A DNA stretch of 64,000 bases from Eubacteriaceae bacterium Marseille-Q4139 (lineage in GTDB: Bacteria; Bacillota; Clostridia; Lachnospirales; Lachnospiraceae): positions 2,267,865-2,331,864 of the forward strand of contig JAGTTQ010000001.1 in assembly GCA_018223415.1 (NCBI GenBank), in the 5' to 3' direction. The first letter of the stretch is position 1, and the number at the start of each line of letters is the position of its first letter. The notes under the pieces were generated by a model that ran no database searches, was not told where the DNA came from, and saw nothing but the letters and a program-made list of their open reading frames with translations. The position numbers were made by a program, and so were the translations under genes. Positions 7,412-16,049 of this stretch are shown here, one piece after another.

Positions 7412-8494
7412 TCAATCCTCAGAGACTTGAATGACAGCTTTTACGATATCGGCCTTGCGGCTGACGCTTGCGTCCATGGCCTCCTGGACGCAGCTGAAAG
7501 GGAAAATGTCGGTGACGATTCCCTTTAAGTTCACCTTGCCGGAGGCGACGGCGTCGATGGCAAGGGGGTAAATATTCCGGTAGCGGAACACGGTCTTAAA
7601 GGTCAGCTCCTTGTCAAGAGCCAGGCTCATGGGAAGTGTCATCTCACCGGTTCTGCTGTACCCCACAAGGACGATGACGGCGCCCTTTTTGGCGATGCGG
7701 ATGGCCTGGGAGGCTGTGATTTCGCTGCCGGCCGTCTCGATGATCAGGTCGGCGCCGCGGCCGCCTGTGAGCTTTTCCATTTTCTGAAGCACATCTTCAG
7801 AGCTGCCGTTGATCACACCGTCGGCGCCCAGCTCCATGGCTTTTTGCAGGCGCTTTTCCATCACGTCCACGACGAAGACGCGGGAGACGCCTCGGGCCTT
7901 TAAGGCCATCATGGATACAAGGCCGATGCAGCCGGAACCCATGACGACGGCCGTCTGCCCCAAATGGGCGTCCCCCTGGAGCGCCGCATGGAAACCGACG
8001 GCGAGGGGCTCGATGAGCGCGCCCTCTAAGGTGCTCACATTGTCGGGAAGCTTGAAGCAAAGTGCCGCTTCATGGGCCACGTATTCCTGAAAGACGCCAT
8101 CCACTGGCGGCGTCGCAAAAAAGACCACGTCGGGGCAGAGGTTGTACCGGCCGGTTTTGCAGAATTCACAGTGTCCGCAGGTTTTTCCAGGCTCTAAAGC
8201 CACCCGGTCGCCGGGCCTTAGATGGGTGACGTTTTTTCCAACCTCCACGATGATGCCGCCAGGTTCATGTCCCAGGACGAACGGCGGCTTTACCACATAA
8301 TCTCCGATGGCGCCCGACTCATAATAGTGAAGATCAGAGCCGCAGATTCCCACATATTCTAACTTCACGAGAACCTCGTCGTCCTTTGGTACGGGAATCG
8401 GCCGTTCCTCAAAGCCCATTTTCCCGATGCCGTTCATGACGGCGACCTTCATTTTTCCATGTTCCGGCCTTTGAAAGGCACGCGTTTCTTCCAT
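7412..8494 (-). CDS. Zinc-dependent alcohol/polyol dehydrogenase (MDR family)
   Basis: A 360-residue medium-chain dehydrogenase. The catalytic zinc region is seen in GICGSDLHYYESG near residue 50 and GHEPGGIIVEVG near 73. Four structural-zinc cysteines lie in CGHCEFCKTGRYNLC near 103. The nucleotide-binding Rossmann motif is VMGSGCIGLVSMM near 182 followed by an acidic VVDVME strand, which favours NAD. It is closest in look to sorbitol/xylitol and L-threonine dehydrogenases; the substrate is unknown. An ATG at 8515 is also open, but GGAGG sits eight bases before 8494, so the shorter start is better. It lies 37 bases after the LysR gene on the same strand, divergent from the selenoprotein and transporter genes. 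Confidence 0.88.
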   Translation of the reverse strand: MEETRAFQRPEHGKMKVAVMNGIGKMGFEERPIPVPKDDEVLVKLEYVGICGSDLHYYESGAIGDYVVKPPFVLGHEPGGIIVEVGKNVTHLRPGDRVALEPGKTCGHCEFCKTGRYNLCPDVVFFATPPVDGVFQEYVAHEAALCFKLPDNVSTLEGALIEPLAVGFHAALQGDAHLGQTAVVMGSGCIGLVSMMALKARGVSRVFVVDVMEKRLQKAMELGADGVINGSSEDVLQKMEKLTGGRGADLIIETAGSEITASQAIRIAKKGAVIVLVGYSRTGEMTLPMSLALDKELTFKTVFRYRNIYPLAIDAVASGKVNLKGIVTDIFPFSCVQEAMDASVSRKADIVKAVIQVSED

Positions 8495-8531
8495 AATAAA
8501 TAACCTCCGTAACATTCATTTTAAAACCGCA

Positions 8532-9413
8532 TCAGCCGGCCGGTTCCGCAGGCATCGCGCGGTAAAAGGCAACGATGCTGTCCCGGACGGCCGTAAGGGA
8601 CGCCCGTGCCGTGTCGGCCTCCCGCCAGTAAAGATAGATGGGCAGGGAAATGTCAAAGCCGTCCACCGAAAGCAGCGTAAGCGTTTCATCCGCCGGGAGA
8701 TTCCTCTGAACCATGAGCCCCACATAGCGGCCGGAGCGGATGGCCTTTAACATGTCGGCGGAGCTGCGGCCGAGGAAGGTGATGGGCGGATGGAAATCGT
8801 ACTCGGGAAGCTGATCCTTTAAGACATTTAAGAGAGAATAAGGCGCGTCGGTGGAACAGAACGGATGGCGGCAGAGTTCCTCCGGTGAGACCGAAGCAGA
8901 CGATGCCAGCGGGTGTCCTTTACCGACGACAAAGGCCATTTTCTGATAGCGCAGGCAGGTGTTGGAAAGCTGTGCGTGGTGCCATTTTCCCATGGTAATC
9001 ACCAGGTCGCAGCGTCTCTCGAGAAGCTCTTTCTCCCAGTCCTGGGGGATGTTTTCCACTTTGAGATTTACGCCCTTGGAGAGCAGAAGGTCGATGAGAC
9101 GGGAGTTTGCCTCGGAGCCGGAGCAGGCAAGCCGTATAAAAGAATCAGAGGCCTTCCGTTTTTCTTCCATCTCAGCCATACATGTCTCCATAATAGCGTC
9201 GGCACGGAGCACGGCGTCAAAAAAAATCCTCCCGTATTCGTTGAGCCGGATGCCGCGGCCTGTGCGGTCAAAAAGCTGGAACCCGATGTCTGCCTCCAGC
9301 CGTTTGATGGAGGCGGAGAGGGACGGCTGCGTGATATTTAATTTTTCTGCGGCCCGGCTCATGTGCTCGGTCTGTGCCGCGACGATGAAATACTTTAATG
9401 CAGAGACATCCAT
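8532..9413 (-). CDS. LysR family transcriptional regulator
   Basis: A 293-residue LysR regulator with the winged helix-turn-helix at residues 1-60 (ALKYFIVAAQTEHMSRAAEKL, NITQPSLSASIKRLE) and a periplasmic-binding-like effector domain from about residue 88. RBS AGGAGG just before 9413. It is transcribed with the dehydrogenase and divergently from the selenoprotein gene, so it most likely controls the shared 210-base region between them in response to a substrate or intermediate of this pathway. The effector cannot be told from sequence. Confidence 0.92.
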   Translation of the reverse strand: MDVSALKYFIVAAQTEHMSRAAEKLNITQPSLSASIKRLEADIGFQLFDRTGRGIRLNEYGRIFFDAVLRADAIMETCMAEMEEKRKASDSFIRLACSGSEANSRLIDLLLSKGVNLKVENIPQDWEKELLERRCDLVITMGKWHHAQLSNTCLRYQKMAFVVGKGHPLASSASVSPEELCRHPFCSTDAPYSLLNVLKDQLPEYDFHPPITFLGRSSADMLKAIRSGRYVGLMVQRNLPADETLTLLSVDGFDISLPIYLYWREADTARASLTAVRDSIVAFYRAMPAEPAG

Positions 9414-9623
9414 GGCTTTCCTCCTGCTGTTTTCTGATAGTTACAGTCTAACATAGTTAGTTATCTCGCGTCAATGAAATTTCCGGAAACTCATTGACAA
9501 TTCTCTATCAATTCATAGAACCATAGCTATTTCGCTATCAATCAACAAAAATGTGCAATTTGATATTAAAAGCCCTTCGGATTTAAAATGAAAATAGTAA
9601 AAATGCACAAAAGGAGAATGGAT
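9414..9623. promoter_or_regulatory. Divergent control region of LysR and the UGSC selenoprotein
   Basis: About 210 bases between two divergent start codons. For the plus strand a TTGACA box lies at 9494-9499 with a weak TAGAAC 16 bases on. Short CTAT/ATAG dyads recur at 9505-9533 (CTATCAATTCATAG and ATAGCTATTTCGCTAT), a plausible LysR-binding layout. RBS AAGGAG at 9611-9616 selects the ATG at 9624 over ATGs at 9588 and 9618. Confidence 0.5.
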
Positions 9624-11342
9624 ATGGGAGAAGAGTACAAGGTCGTCAGCCCGGTGGGCATCCAGGCAGTCCAGGCAAAAAAGGTGGCTGCCTCGATTCC
9701 GAACCTGAATGGGAAGGTGATCGGGGAGCTCTGGAACTATGGATTCCGCGGTGATGAGACGTTTCCGGTGATTGAAGAGCTGATCCGGGAGGCGTATCCC
9801 GATGTCAAATTTGTAAGCTACAAAGATTTCGGGAATTTCCATGACCCGTCTTTGGAGGCCCAGAAGATGGCAGAGCTTCCCGGCCTTATAAAAAAATACG
9901 GCTGCGACGCCGTGATTGTGGGAAACGGCTGCTGAGGGAGCTGCGCGCCCGCAGTTGCGCGGGCAAGTATTGCAGCGGAAGAGCTCGGGGTGCCGGCGGT
10001 GGCCATCGCCTGCAAAGGCTTTCCGTTCATGGTGCGCCAGATTTCCAAAAATGCCGGCTATCCCGACATGCGTGTGGTGGAATATCCGGCGGCCATTGCC
10101 CTTGATGATGAAGAAACCATGAAAAAGAACATGAGAGAGACCGTAGTGCCTGGGATTTTAAAGGCGCTCACGATGCCGGTAAAGAGCACGGTGAAGGCCA
10201 AAAAGAAAGGCCCCGGAGACCGGGATATCGTATTCGAGGGCGGATATGACGAGGTACAGGAATTTTTTGCCGAAAGGCAGTGGGGAGACGGCCTGCCGGT
10301 TACGCCGCCAACCATTGAACGAATCGAAAAATTCCTTGCATTCACCGACCGGGAGCCGGAGGAGGTGCTGGGCGTTTTAGAGCCGGCCATGGGGACGCTA
10401 AACGTCTGGAAGGTGGCCGTGAACGGTGTCATGGCAGGATGCCGGCCGGAGTACATGCCGCTTCTTCTTGCCATCGCGGAAATCGCGGCCGATCCGGCGT
10501 ACAGCGTAAAGGATTCCGGCGCGACGCCGGGATGGGAGGCCATCATCATGATCAACGGGCCGATCCGCAATGTGCTCGGCTTTAATTACAAGGCAGGCCA
10601 TCAGCGGCCGGGAAACCAGGCCAATACGTCCATTGGGCGGTTCTACCGCCTGCTGGTACGCAATATCGCCGGTTCTGTCGTCGGGGTGACGGACATGGCG
10701 ACCCACGGGCAGATGTTCCGGGCAGCGGCTCCGGAAAATGACGAAATCTGCGAAGAAATCGGCTGGGAGACGCTTTCGGAGGAAGAAGGCTTTTCCCATG
10801 GGGAAAACGTCGTCACCATCGTATCGGGCCGGGCGGCCAGCGATCCCGTCCAGACAAACGGCGAGACGGCCGAACAGCATCTGGACTATATCACTGACTG
10901 GGTGGTACGCATGAATGAACCGTACCAGGCCATGCGCGGCTACCAGGAAAACCATGTGCTCTTTTTAAGCCCGGTGGTCGCAAAGCTTCTGGCTTCCCAG
11001 GGGTATGGGAAGAAAGACATCGACCGGTACATCCATGAGCATGCGAAGGTGACGGCAGAATATTTTGAGAGAAACAGCTCCAGATTCAACAACTGGAAAC
11101 CATACAGCCTGAAAGAAGCCGTAGAGCGCGGGGAACTGGGGGCAGAGTGGCAGGAATCCGACGATCCGAACCGCATGGTTCCGCTTTTGGGGCCGGGCGC
11201 CAGGATCCGTGTGCTGGTGACGGGCGATCCCACCAGGAACCGCAGCGTATTCCACCGTTCCAACTACACTCAGGGGCGCTTAACGAGCCGGGCGGTAAAG
11301 CTTCCGGAAAACTGGGAGGAGCTGCTGAAAAAGCGCGGATAG
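9624..11342 (+). CDS. UGSC-family selenoprotein with in-frame UGA (Sec104)
   Basis: A single 572-residue reading frame if the TGA at 9933-9935 is read as selenocysteine. Both sides are in the same frame, and the decoded segment is GNGC-U-GSCAPAV: a UxxC redox motif that names the UGSC family of predicted selenoproteins. A hairpin fitting a bacterial SECIS starts 12 bases after the UGA. Residues 1-185 form the UGSC domain (alternating strand/helix, DAVIVGNG strand before the motif); a Lys-rich linker follows; residues 205-572 are a second conserved domain starting QWGDGLPVTPPT, with NGVMAGCRPEYMP and RPGNQANTSIGR blocks. Biochemical function is not known to me. The transporter follows after 45 bases; LysR and a dehydrogenase are divergent. 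Ordinary gene callers would give 9588-9935 and 9990-11342 as two genes. Confidence 0.88.
9933..9935 (+). other. Selenocysteine UGA codon
   Basis: TGA as codon 104, directly after a Cys codon and before GGG AGC TGC (Gly-Ser-Cys). The reading frame is open without a stop for 103 codons before it and 468 after it. Confidence 0.87.
9947..9964 (+). promoter_or_regulatory. Candidate bacterial SECIS hairpin
   Basis: GCCCGC (9947-9952) pairs perfectly with GCGGGC (9959-9964) around a six-base loop AGUUGC with G in the second position. The loop begins 18 bases after the UGA, within the 16-37 base window described for bacterial SECIS elements. It would bind SelB and direct Sec insertion. Because the stem lies in coding sequence, it also encodes residues 108-114. 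Confidence 0.72.
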
Positions 11343-11387
11343 ACGCGTTTCTCAAATCAAAATTTACGAAAGAGGGGGAAGTTTATT

Positions 11388-12809
11388 ATGTCTCTGAAGA
11401 AAAATCCGGCCTTCCGGCTTGGCTGCATCGCGGCCGCCGCGCTTCTTGTGGTTTTAAGCCTCATAATCGCGCCTCCGGAAGGACTTGCGCCGGAGGGGTG
11501 GACGATGCTTGCCATCGTCATCGGTGCCATGATTTTATTTATCAGTGAAGCCATGCCCATTGCGGCCACCTGCTTTATGATCGTCGTCGTGATGAAATAC
11601 ACCGGCGTCATGGGCTGGAAGGCCATCCAGCAGAGCGCCTGCTCCAGCACCGTGTTCTTCTGCATGGCCGGCTTCGGAATCGGTGCCGCTCTCCAGAACA
11701 CAAACCTGGCGGCCATTCTGCTGCGTGCCCTTTACCGGCTCGGGAAAGGCGATTCGAGGAAAATGATAAGCGCCGTCTGCTGGCTGGCAGCCATCATTTC
11801 GATTTTCGTCTCCGACGGCGCGGCCCAGATCGTCGTCCTGGCCGTGGTGACAGGCGTCGTAAAGGCCTTCGGCGACCCGGAGCCGGGAACGAGCCGCCTG
11901 GCCGGCGGAATGATGATGGCGATTACGGTCGGTGCTTTCACCGGCGGGCTGTTTCTGCCCTGCTCCAACAGCGTGAACGTGGCGATCATGGATTTAAGCG
12001 AAGTGGTGTCCGGCACGCCGATGACCTTCTTCCAGTGGGCGCTGTTCGGCGTTCCCTGCGGGCTTCTTCTGACGATTTTCTCGGCGTGGATGCTGCCGAG
12101 ATACTTTAAGCCGGAACCTCTGACGGAAAAGCAGAAGGCCGATGTGGAAAAGCTTTTCGAGACGATTCCCAGCCATTTTGAGGCAAAAGACAAATGGTAC
12201 ATGGCGATTACGGCCGTCATGATTGTCCTCTGGTTTGCAAGCAACTGGATTTCCACCTTTGACACGGCCACCGTCGCCATGGCCGGCATGTTTTTAATGA
12301 TGATGCCGGGCGTCAACCTGCTTTCCGGAAAGGATTATAAGAAAAACTTTTCGGCCATGGTCGTCGTTACGATGCTCTGCATCTTTCCGCTGGCGACAGG
12401 CATGAGCTCCACGGGAGCCGGCGAGTGGGTCGTCAATAAGATTTTCGCGGATTCCGCAGACTGGAACATGATTCTCATTTTCATCATGGCTACCATCGCG
12501 GCCTTCCTGGTACACTGCCTTGTACCCCAGGGATCTGCAAACGGCGCGCTGAGTGCGACCGTCATCGCTCCCGTCCTTGTGGGCGCCGGCGTCCCGGTTT
12601 CCGCAGCCATGGCCCTGATCGGCATCCAGGCCGGAACCGGCTTTTTGTTCCCCATTGAGGGCACCTGGCAGTACACCTTCGGAACCGGCCATTACAGCTT
12701 TTCCGACTGCATCAAGGGGAACTGGCCGATTACTCTGTTCGGCATGGGGCTCTGTGTGATTTTGATCCCCCTTCTATCCATGGTGTTTTCTTCCATGGGT
12801 CTTATATAA
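11388..12809 (+). CDS. DASS (SLC13) family anion symporter
   Basis: A 473-residue transporter of the divalent anion:sodium symporter family with about 11-13 membrane segments. The paired loops that bind sodium and substrate are seen as SDGAAQIVV near residue 145 and PCSNSVNVA near 193 in the first half, and VPQGSANGALSA near 380 in the second. Family substrates are di- and tricarboxylates or sulfate. It sits 45 bases after the selenoprotein stop behind an AGAGGGGGAAG site, so they are co-transcribed. It probably brings in the carboxylate that this locus handles, but the actual substrate is unknown. Confidence 0.88.
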   Translation: MSLKKNPAFRLGCIAAAALLVVLSLIIAPPEGLAPEGWTMLAIVIGAMILFISEAMPIAATCFMIVVVMKYTGVMGWKAIQQSACSSTVFFCMAGFGIGAALQNTNLAAILLRALYRLGKGDSRKMISAVCWLAAIISIFVSDGAAQIVVLAVVTGVVKAFGDPEPGTSRLAGGMMMAITVGAFTGGLFLPCSNSVNVAIMDLSEVVSGTPMTFFQWALFGVPCGLLLTIFSAWMLPRYFKPEPLTEKQKADVEKLFETIPSHFEAKDKWYMAITAVMIVLWFASNWISTFDTATVAMAGMFLMMMPGVNLLSGKDYKKNFSAMVVVTMLCIFPLATGMSSTGAGEWVVNKIFADSADWNMILIFIMATIAAFLVHCLVPQGSANGALSATVIAPVLVGAGVPVSAAMALIGIQAGTGFLFPIEGTWQYTFGTGHYSFSDCIKGNWPITLFGMGLCVILIPLLSMVFSSMGLI

Positions 12810-12832
12810 GATTGGTTCATTCAGACACTACC

Positions 12833-12885
12833 GCGAAAAAGCGGCCCCTGCGCCCTGGGAAGGGCGCGGGAGGCCGCTTTTTCGC
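12833..12885 (+). terminator. Terminator after the DASS transporter
   Basis: GCGAAAAAGCGGCC (from 12833) pairs with GGCCGCTTTTTCGC (to 12885), with an inner GCGCCCT/AGGGCGC stem. The T run lies in the 3' arm. It is the first of two tandem hairpins between convergent genes. Confidence 0.75.
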
Positions 12886-12917
12886 CTGCTGTATCGCCGG
12901 GGCAACCAGCCTAAAAA

Positions 12918-12957
12918 GATCCCCCAGAGACTCGCACTCTCTGGGGGATCACTTTTT
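12918..12957. terminator. Bidirectional terminator between convergent genes
   Basis: A perfect 13-bp stem, GATCCCCCAGAGA (12918-12930) with TCTCTGGGGGATC (12938-12950). TTTTT follows on the plus strand, and A's before the stem give a T run on the minus strand. It separates the DASS transporter from the LysR gene ending at 13018. Confidence 0.9.
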
Positions 12958-13017
12958 GTACCTATGCAACTTTTGAATTCCTATATGCCTTTATCTTATA
13001 CCGGAAAAGTAAAAAAG

Positions 13018-13887
13018 TCAATCTTTTTTCAAACTCTCCAAAAACCTCTCCCCCTCCGCCGAAACCTCCCCATCCTTATAAATCACCCCCACCGACAGCG
13101 TCGGCGACGGCACGATGGGGACGGAGACGACGGACTCGTGGCGGAAGAGATTAAAATTCTTCTCCGCAAACAGGCTGACGCCCTCCCCGAGGGCCACGGC
13201 GCTGATGATGGATTCCAGGCGGGCCGTGCGGAGAACGTGCGGCGTGATTCCGGCGTCATGGAACAGCTTCATGCAGAGCTGATAGAGGGAGGTGTACGGA
13301 TGCATGAGAAGAAACGGCTCCCCAGCCAGGTCACTCAGTGAGACAGATTTCCGCCAGGCCAATGGATGACCGGCCGGCAGCATGGCGGCCAGCCTGTCCT
13401 CATCCAGAAGAAGAAAGCGAAAATGCGATTCATCACACATATGGCTGCGGGCGATGATGAGGTCGTACCGCCCCGAGGAAAAACCGGAGAGCAGGTCGAT
13501 CTCCTCCACCTCCTCAAGGAGAAGCCGGATTTCAGGATGAGCCGCGCTGAAATCTTTAAAAAGCCCCGTGAGCCCATACTGGGACAGGAACGGGAGCGTC
13601 CCGATTCTTAATGTCCGCTCGGAGACGTCCTCAAAGGCCTGCATCCGTTTCCGCATGGCGCGGTACCTGTGAAACAGATCGCCGGCTTCCTTTAAAAATT
13701 CCCTGCCGGCATCTGTTAAGACAGCCGACCGCCTGCTTCTGTCAAACAGGCGGACGTTTAACTCCTTTTCCAGCTTCATGATTTGCTTGGACAAGGAGGA
13801 CTGGGTAATATGGAGAGACTCCGCCGCGTCGAAAAATGTCTCGGCGCGGGCGGCCGCCAGAAAATATTCCAACTGTTCAAAGGTCAT
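13018..13887 (-). CDS. LysR family regulator of the decarboxylase operon
   Basis: A 289-residue LysR regulator. Residues 1-62 form the winged HTH (FEQLEYFLAAARAETFFDAAESL, then HITQSSLSKQIMKLE) and the rest is the effector domain. Its start has an AGGAGG site. It is divergent from ubiD/ubiX/lpdD-like genes with only 116 bases between start codons, which hold a clear palindrome, so it almost surely controls that operon and itself. By analogy with regulators of gallate or hydroxybenzoate decarboxylases, the effector is probably the aromatic acid substrate; this is inference. Confidence 0.92.
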   Translation of the reverse strand: MTFEQLEYFLAAARAETFFDAAESLHITQSSLSKQIMKLEKELNVRLFDRSRRSAVLTDAGREFLKEAGDLFHRYRAMRKRMQAFEDVSERTLRIGTLPFLSQYGLTGLFKDFSAAHPEIRLLLEEVEEIDLLSGFSSGRYDLIIARSHMCDESHFRFLLLDEDRLAAMLPAGHPLAWRKSVSLSDLAGEPFLLMHPYTSLYQLCMKLFHDAGITPHVLRTARLESIISAVALGEGVSLFAEKNFNLFRHESVVSVPIVPSPTLSVGVIYKDGEVSAEGERFLESLKKD

Positions 13888-13904
13888 GGGACACCTCCTG
13901 ATTC

Positions 13905-13919
13905 ATTCCAATATGGAAT
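13905..13919. promoter_or_regulatory. LysR operator palindrome
   Basis: ATTCC-N5-GGAAT is a perfect interrupted palindrome of T-N11-A type, just upstream of the LysR start. A second partial copy (GGGAATTGATTC) follows at 13935-13946. Two half-related sites spanning a divergent promoter is the usual LysR layout. Confidence 0.65.
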
Positions 13920-14003
13920 CAATTATACCACAAAGGGAATTGATTCGCCAGACAGAAGACGGTAAAATAAAAGCAGAAATGATACGCGCAAGGAGGAAAC
14001 AAA

Positions 14004-15473
14004 ATGTCAGAAAAAGTCAGAGATTTAAGGAGCGCCTTAAAGCTCCTTTCCGAAATACCAGGACAGCTTGCGGAGACAGACGTGGAGGTGGAGCCCATGG
14101 CAGAGCTCTCCGGCGTCTACCGCTATGTGGGAGCCGGCGGCACCGTGAAGCGCCCGACAAAAGAAGGCCCGGCCATGATTTTTAACAACATCAAGGGACA
14201 TCCCGGCGCCCGCGTCGCCATCGGCGTCCTGGCAAGCAGAAAGCGGGTGGCAAAGCTTTTGGACTGCAAGCCGGAAGACCTCGGGAAAAAGCTGTACCGC
14301 AGTGTGGCAAACCCGATCCCGCCGGTATTAAAAGAAGGCGCAGGGCTCTGCCAGCAGGTCGTCCACCGCGCCACGGATCCCGACTTTGATTTAAACAAGC
14401 TGGTTCCAGCGCCTACCAACACGCCGGACGACGCCGGCCCCTACATCACCCTGGGCATGTGCTACGCGACCCACCCGGAGACCGGCGCCCACGACGTGAC
14501 GATCCACCGCCTCTGCATCCAGGGAAAGGACGAGCTTTCCATCTTCTTCACGCCGGGTGCAAGGCACATCGGCGCCATGGCGGAGCGGGCCGAGGCCCTC
14601 GGAAAGACGCTCCCGATTTCCATCAGTATCGGCGTCGATCCGGCCATCGAGATCGGCTCCTGCTTCGAGCCGCCGACCACGCCCCTCGGCTATGACGAGC
14701 TTTCCGTGGCAGGCGCCCTGCGCGGGGAACCGGTGGAACTCTGCAAATGCCTGACGATTGACGAAATGGCCATCGCCAACGCTGAGTACGTGATCGAGGG
14801 CGAAGTTATCCCCGGCGTCCGCGTCGTGGAGGACAAAAACAGCCACACCGGCTATGCCATGCCGGAATTCCCCGGCTACACCGGCCCGGCCTGCGACCAG
14901 TGCTGGCTCATCAAGGTCAAAGCCGTGACACACCGGGAGAACCCGATCATGCAGACCTGCATCGGGCCGAGCGAAGAGCACGTCTCCATGGCCGGTATCC
15001 CGACGGAGGCCAGCATCTACGGGATGGTAGAAAAAGCCATGCCGGGACGTCTTCAGAACGTGTACTGCTGCTCGGCAGGCGGAGGAAAATACATGGCCGT
15101 CCTCCAGTTTAAGAAAAACGTCGCCAGCGACGAGGGACGCCAGAGGCAGGCGGCGCTTTTGGCCTTTTCTGCTTTCAGCGAGTTAAAAAACATCTTCCTG
15201 GTGGACGAGGATGTGGACTGCTTTGACATGAACGACGTGCTGTGGGCCATGAACACCAGATTCCAGGGCGATGTGGACATCGTGACAATCCCCGGCGTCC
15301 GCTGTCATCCTCTGGATCCGTCCAGCGACCCGGCGTTTTCCCCCAGCATCCGCGACCATGGAATCGCCTGTAAGACGATCTTCGACTGCACCGTGCCCTT
15401 TGAATTAAAAGACAGGTTCGTCCGCGCCAGGTTCCTGGAGCTGGATCCGAACCATTGGCTCAAGGAGAATTAA
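14004..15473 (+). CDS. UbiD family decarboxylase (prenylated-FMN dependent)
   Basis: A 489-residue UbiD-family enzyme. It removes or adds CO2 on aromatic or unsaturated acids using prenylated FMN and a metal ion. The sequence runs through the N-terminal domain, the prFMN-binding split-barrel (HRLCIQGKDELSIF near residue 170, ISISIGVDPAIEIGS near 212) and the C-terminal domain (IPGVRCHPLDPSSDPAF near 435). A conserved acidic IGPSEEHVSMAG region lies near 325. RBS AAGGAGG at 13990-13996. It is followed at 3 bases by its cofactor synthase ubiX and then an LpdD-like gene, an arrangement of hydroxyaryl acid decarboxylase operons. Gallate, protocatechuate or 4-hydroxybenzoate are possible substrates. 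Confidence 0.92.
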   Translation: MSEKVRDLRSALKLLSEIPGQLAETDVEVEPMAELSGVYRYVGAGGTVKRPTKEGPAMIFNNIKGHPGARVAIGVLASRKRVAKLLDCKPEDLGKKLYRSVANPIPPVLKEGAGLCQQVVHRATDPDFDLNKLVPAPTNTPDDAGPYITLGMCYATHPETGAHDVTIHRLCIQGKDELSIFFTPGARHIGAMAERAEALGKTLPISISIGVDPAIEIGSCFEPPTTPLGYDELSVAGALRGEPVELCKCLTIDEMAIANAEYVIEGEVIPGVRVVEDKNSHTGYAMPEFPGYTGPACDQCWLIKVKAVTHRENPIMQTCIGPSEEHVSMAGIPTEASIYGMVEKAMPGRLQNVYCCSAGGGKYMAVLQFKKNVASDEGRQRQAALLAFSAFSELKNIFLVDEDVDCFDMNDVLWAMNTRFQGDVDIVTIPGVRCHPLDPSSDPAFSPSIRDHGIACKTIFDCTVPFELKDRFVRARFLELDPNHWLKEN

Positions 15474-15476
15474 AAT

Positions 15477-16049
15477 ATGAAGAAACGCATTCTGGTGGCT
15501 TCCACAGGCGCCAGCGGCCAGCCGCTTCTCATCAAGTGCCTGGAAATCATAAGAGAACAGCCGGAGTTTGAGTCCTGGCTCATCATGAGTGACGGGGCGA
15601 AGCTCACCCTGGCCCAGGAGACGGACATCCCCCTCGCCGAGGCGGAAGCCATGGCCGACCATGTGCTCACCCCGGATGAGATCGGCGCCGCTCCGGCCAG
15701 CGGTTCTTTTAAAATGGAAGGGATGTTAATCGTCCCGTGCAGCATGAAAACGGCGGCGGGAATCGCAGCCGGATACGTGGGAAACCTGATTTTAAGGGCC
15801 GCCGACGTGACAATCAAGGAGCAGAGAACACTGGTTTTAGCCGCCAGGGAGACGCCTCTAAGTCCGATTCACCTTCGGAATTTAAAGGAGCTTTCCGGTA
15901 TTCCAGGCGTCCGCATCATCCCGCCGATGATGACGTTTTATCATAAACCGAAGACCATTGATGAGATGACGTATCATATTGCGGCGCGGCTTCTGGAACC
16001 GTTCGGAATCGAAGCAAAGGAGTATCGGAGATGGAATGGGATTTTGTAG
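15477..16049 (+). CDS. UbiX family flavin prenyltransferase
   Basis: A 190-residue flavoprotein that joins a dimethylallyl group to FMN, giving the prenylated FMN used by UbiD. The N-terminal STGASGQPL loop binds FMN phosphate, and VPCSMKTAAGIAAGYVGNLILRAADVTIKEQRTLVLAARETPLS is the usual family core shown here in parts (VPCSMKT near residue 84, AARETPLS near 121). It lacks any extra domain. It begins three bases after the ubiD stop, which indicates coupled translation, and overlaps the next gene by 19 bases. Confidence 0.93.
   Translation: MKKRILVASTGASGQPLLIKCLEIIREQPEFESWLIMSDGAKLTLAQETDIPLAEAEAMADHVLTPDEIGAAPASGSFKMEGMLIVPCSMKTAAGIAAGYVGNLILRAADVTIKEQRTLVLAARETPLSPIHLRNLKELSGIPGVRIIPPMMTFYHKPKTIDEMTYHIAARLLEPFGIEAKEYRRWNGIL

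Noticed and set aside
9588..9623. Earlier start codons for the selenoprotein at 9588 and 9618
   Set aside because: The AAGGAG site at 9611-9616 lies after 9588 and only one base before 9618; 9624 has a seven-base spacing.
9933..9935. TGA read as a nonsense mutation that makes a pseudogene
   Set aside because: Frame is intact on both sides, the residues around it form the UGSC motif, and a SECIS-like hairpin follows at the right distance.
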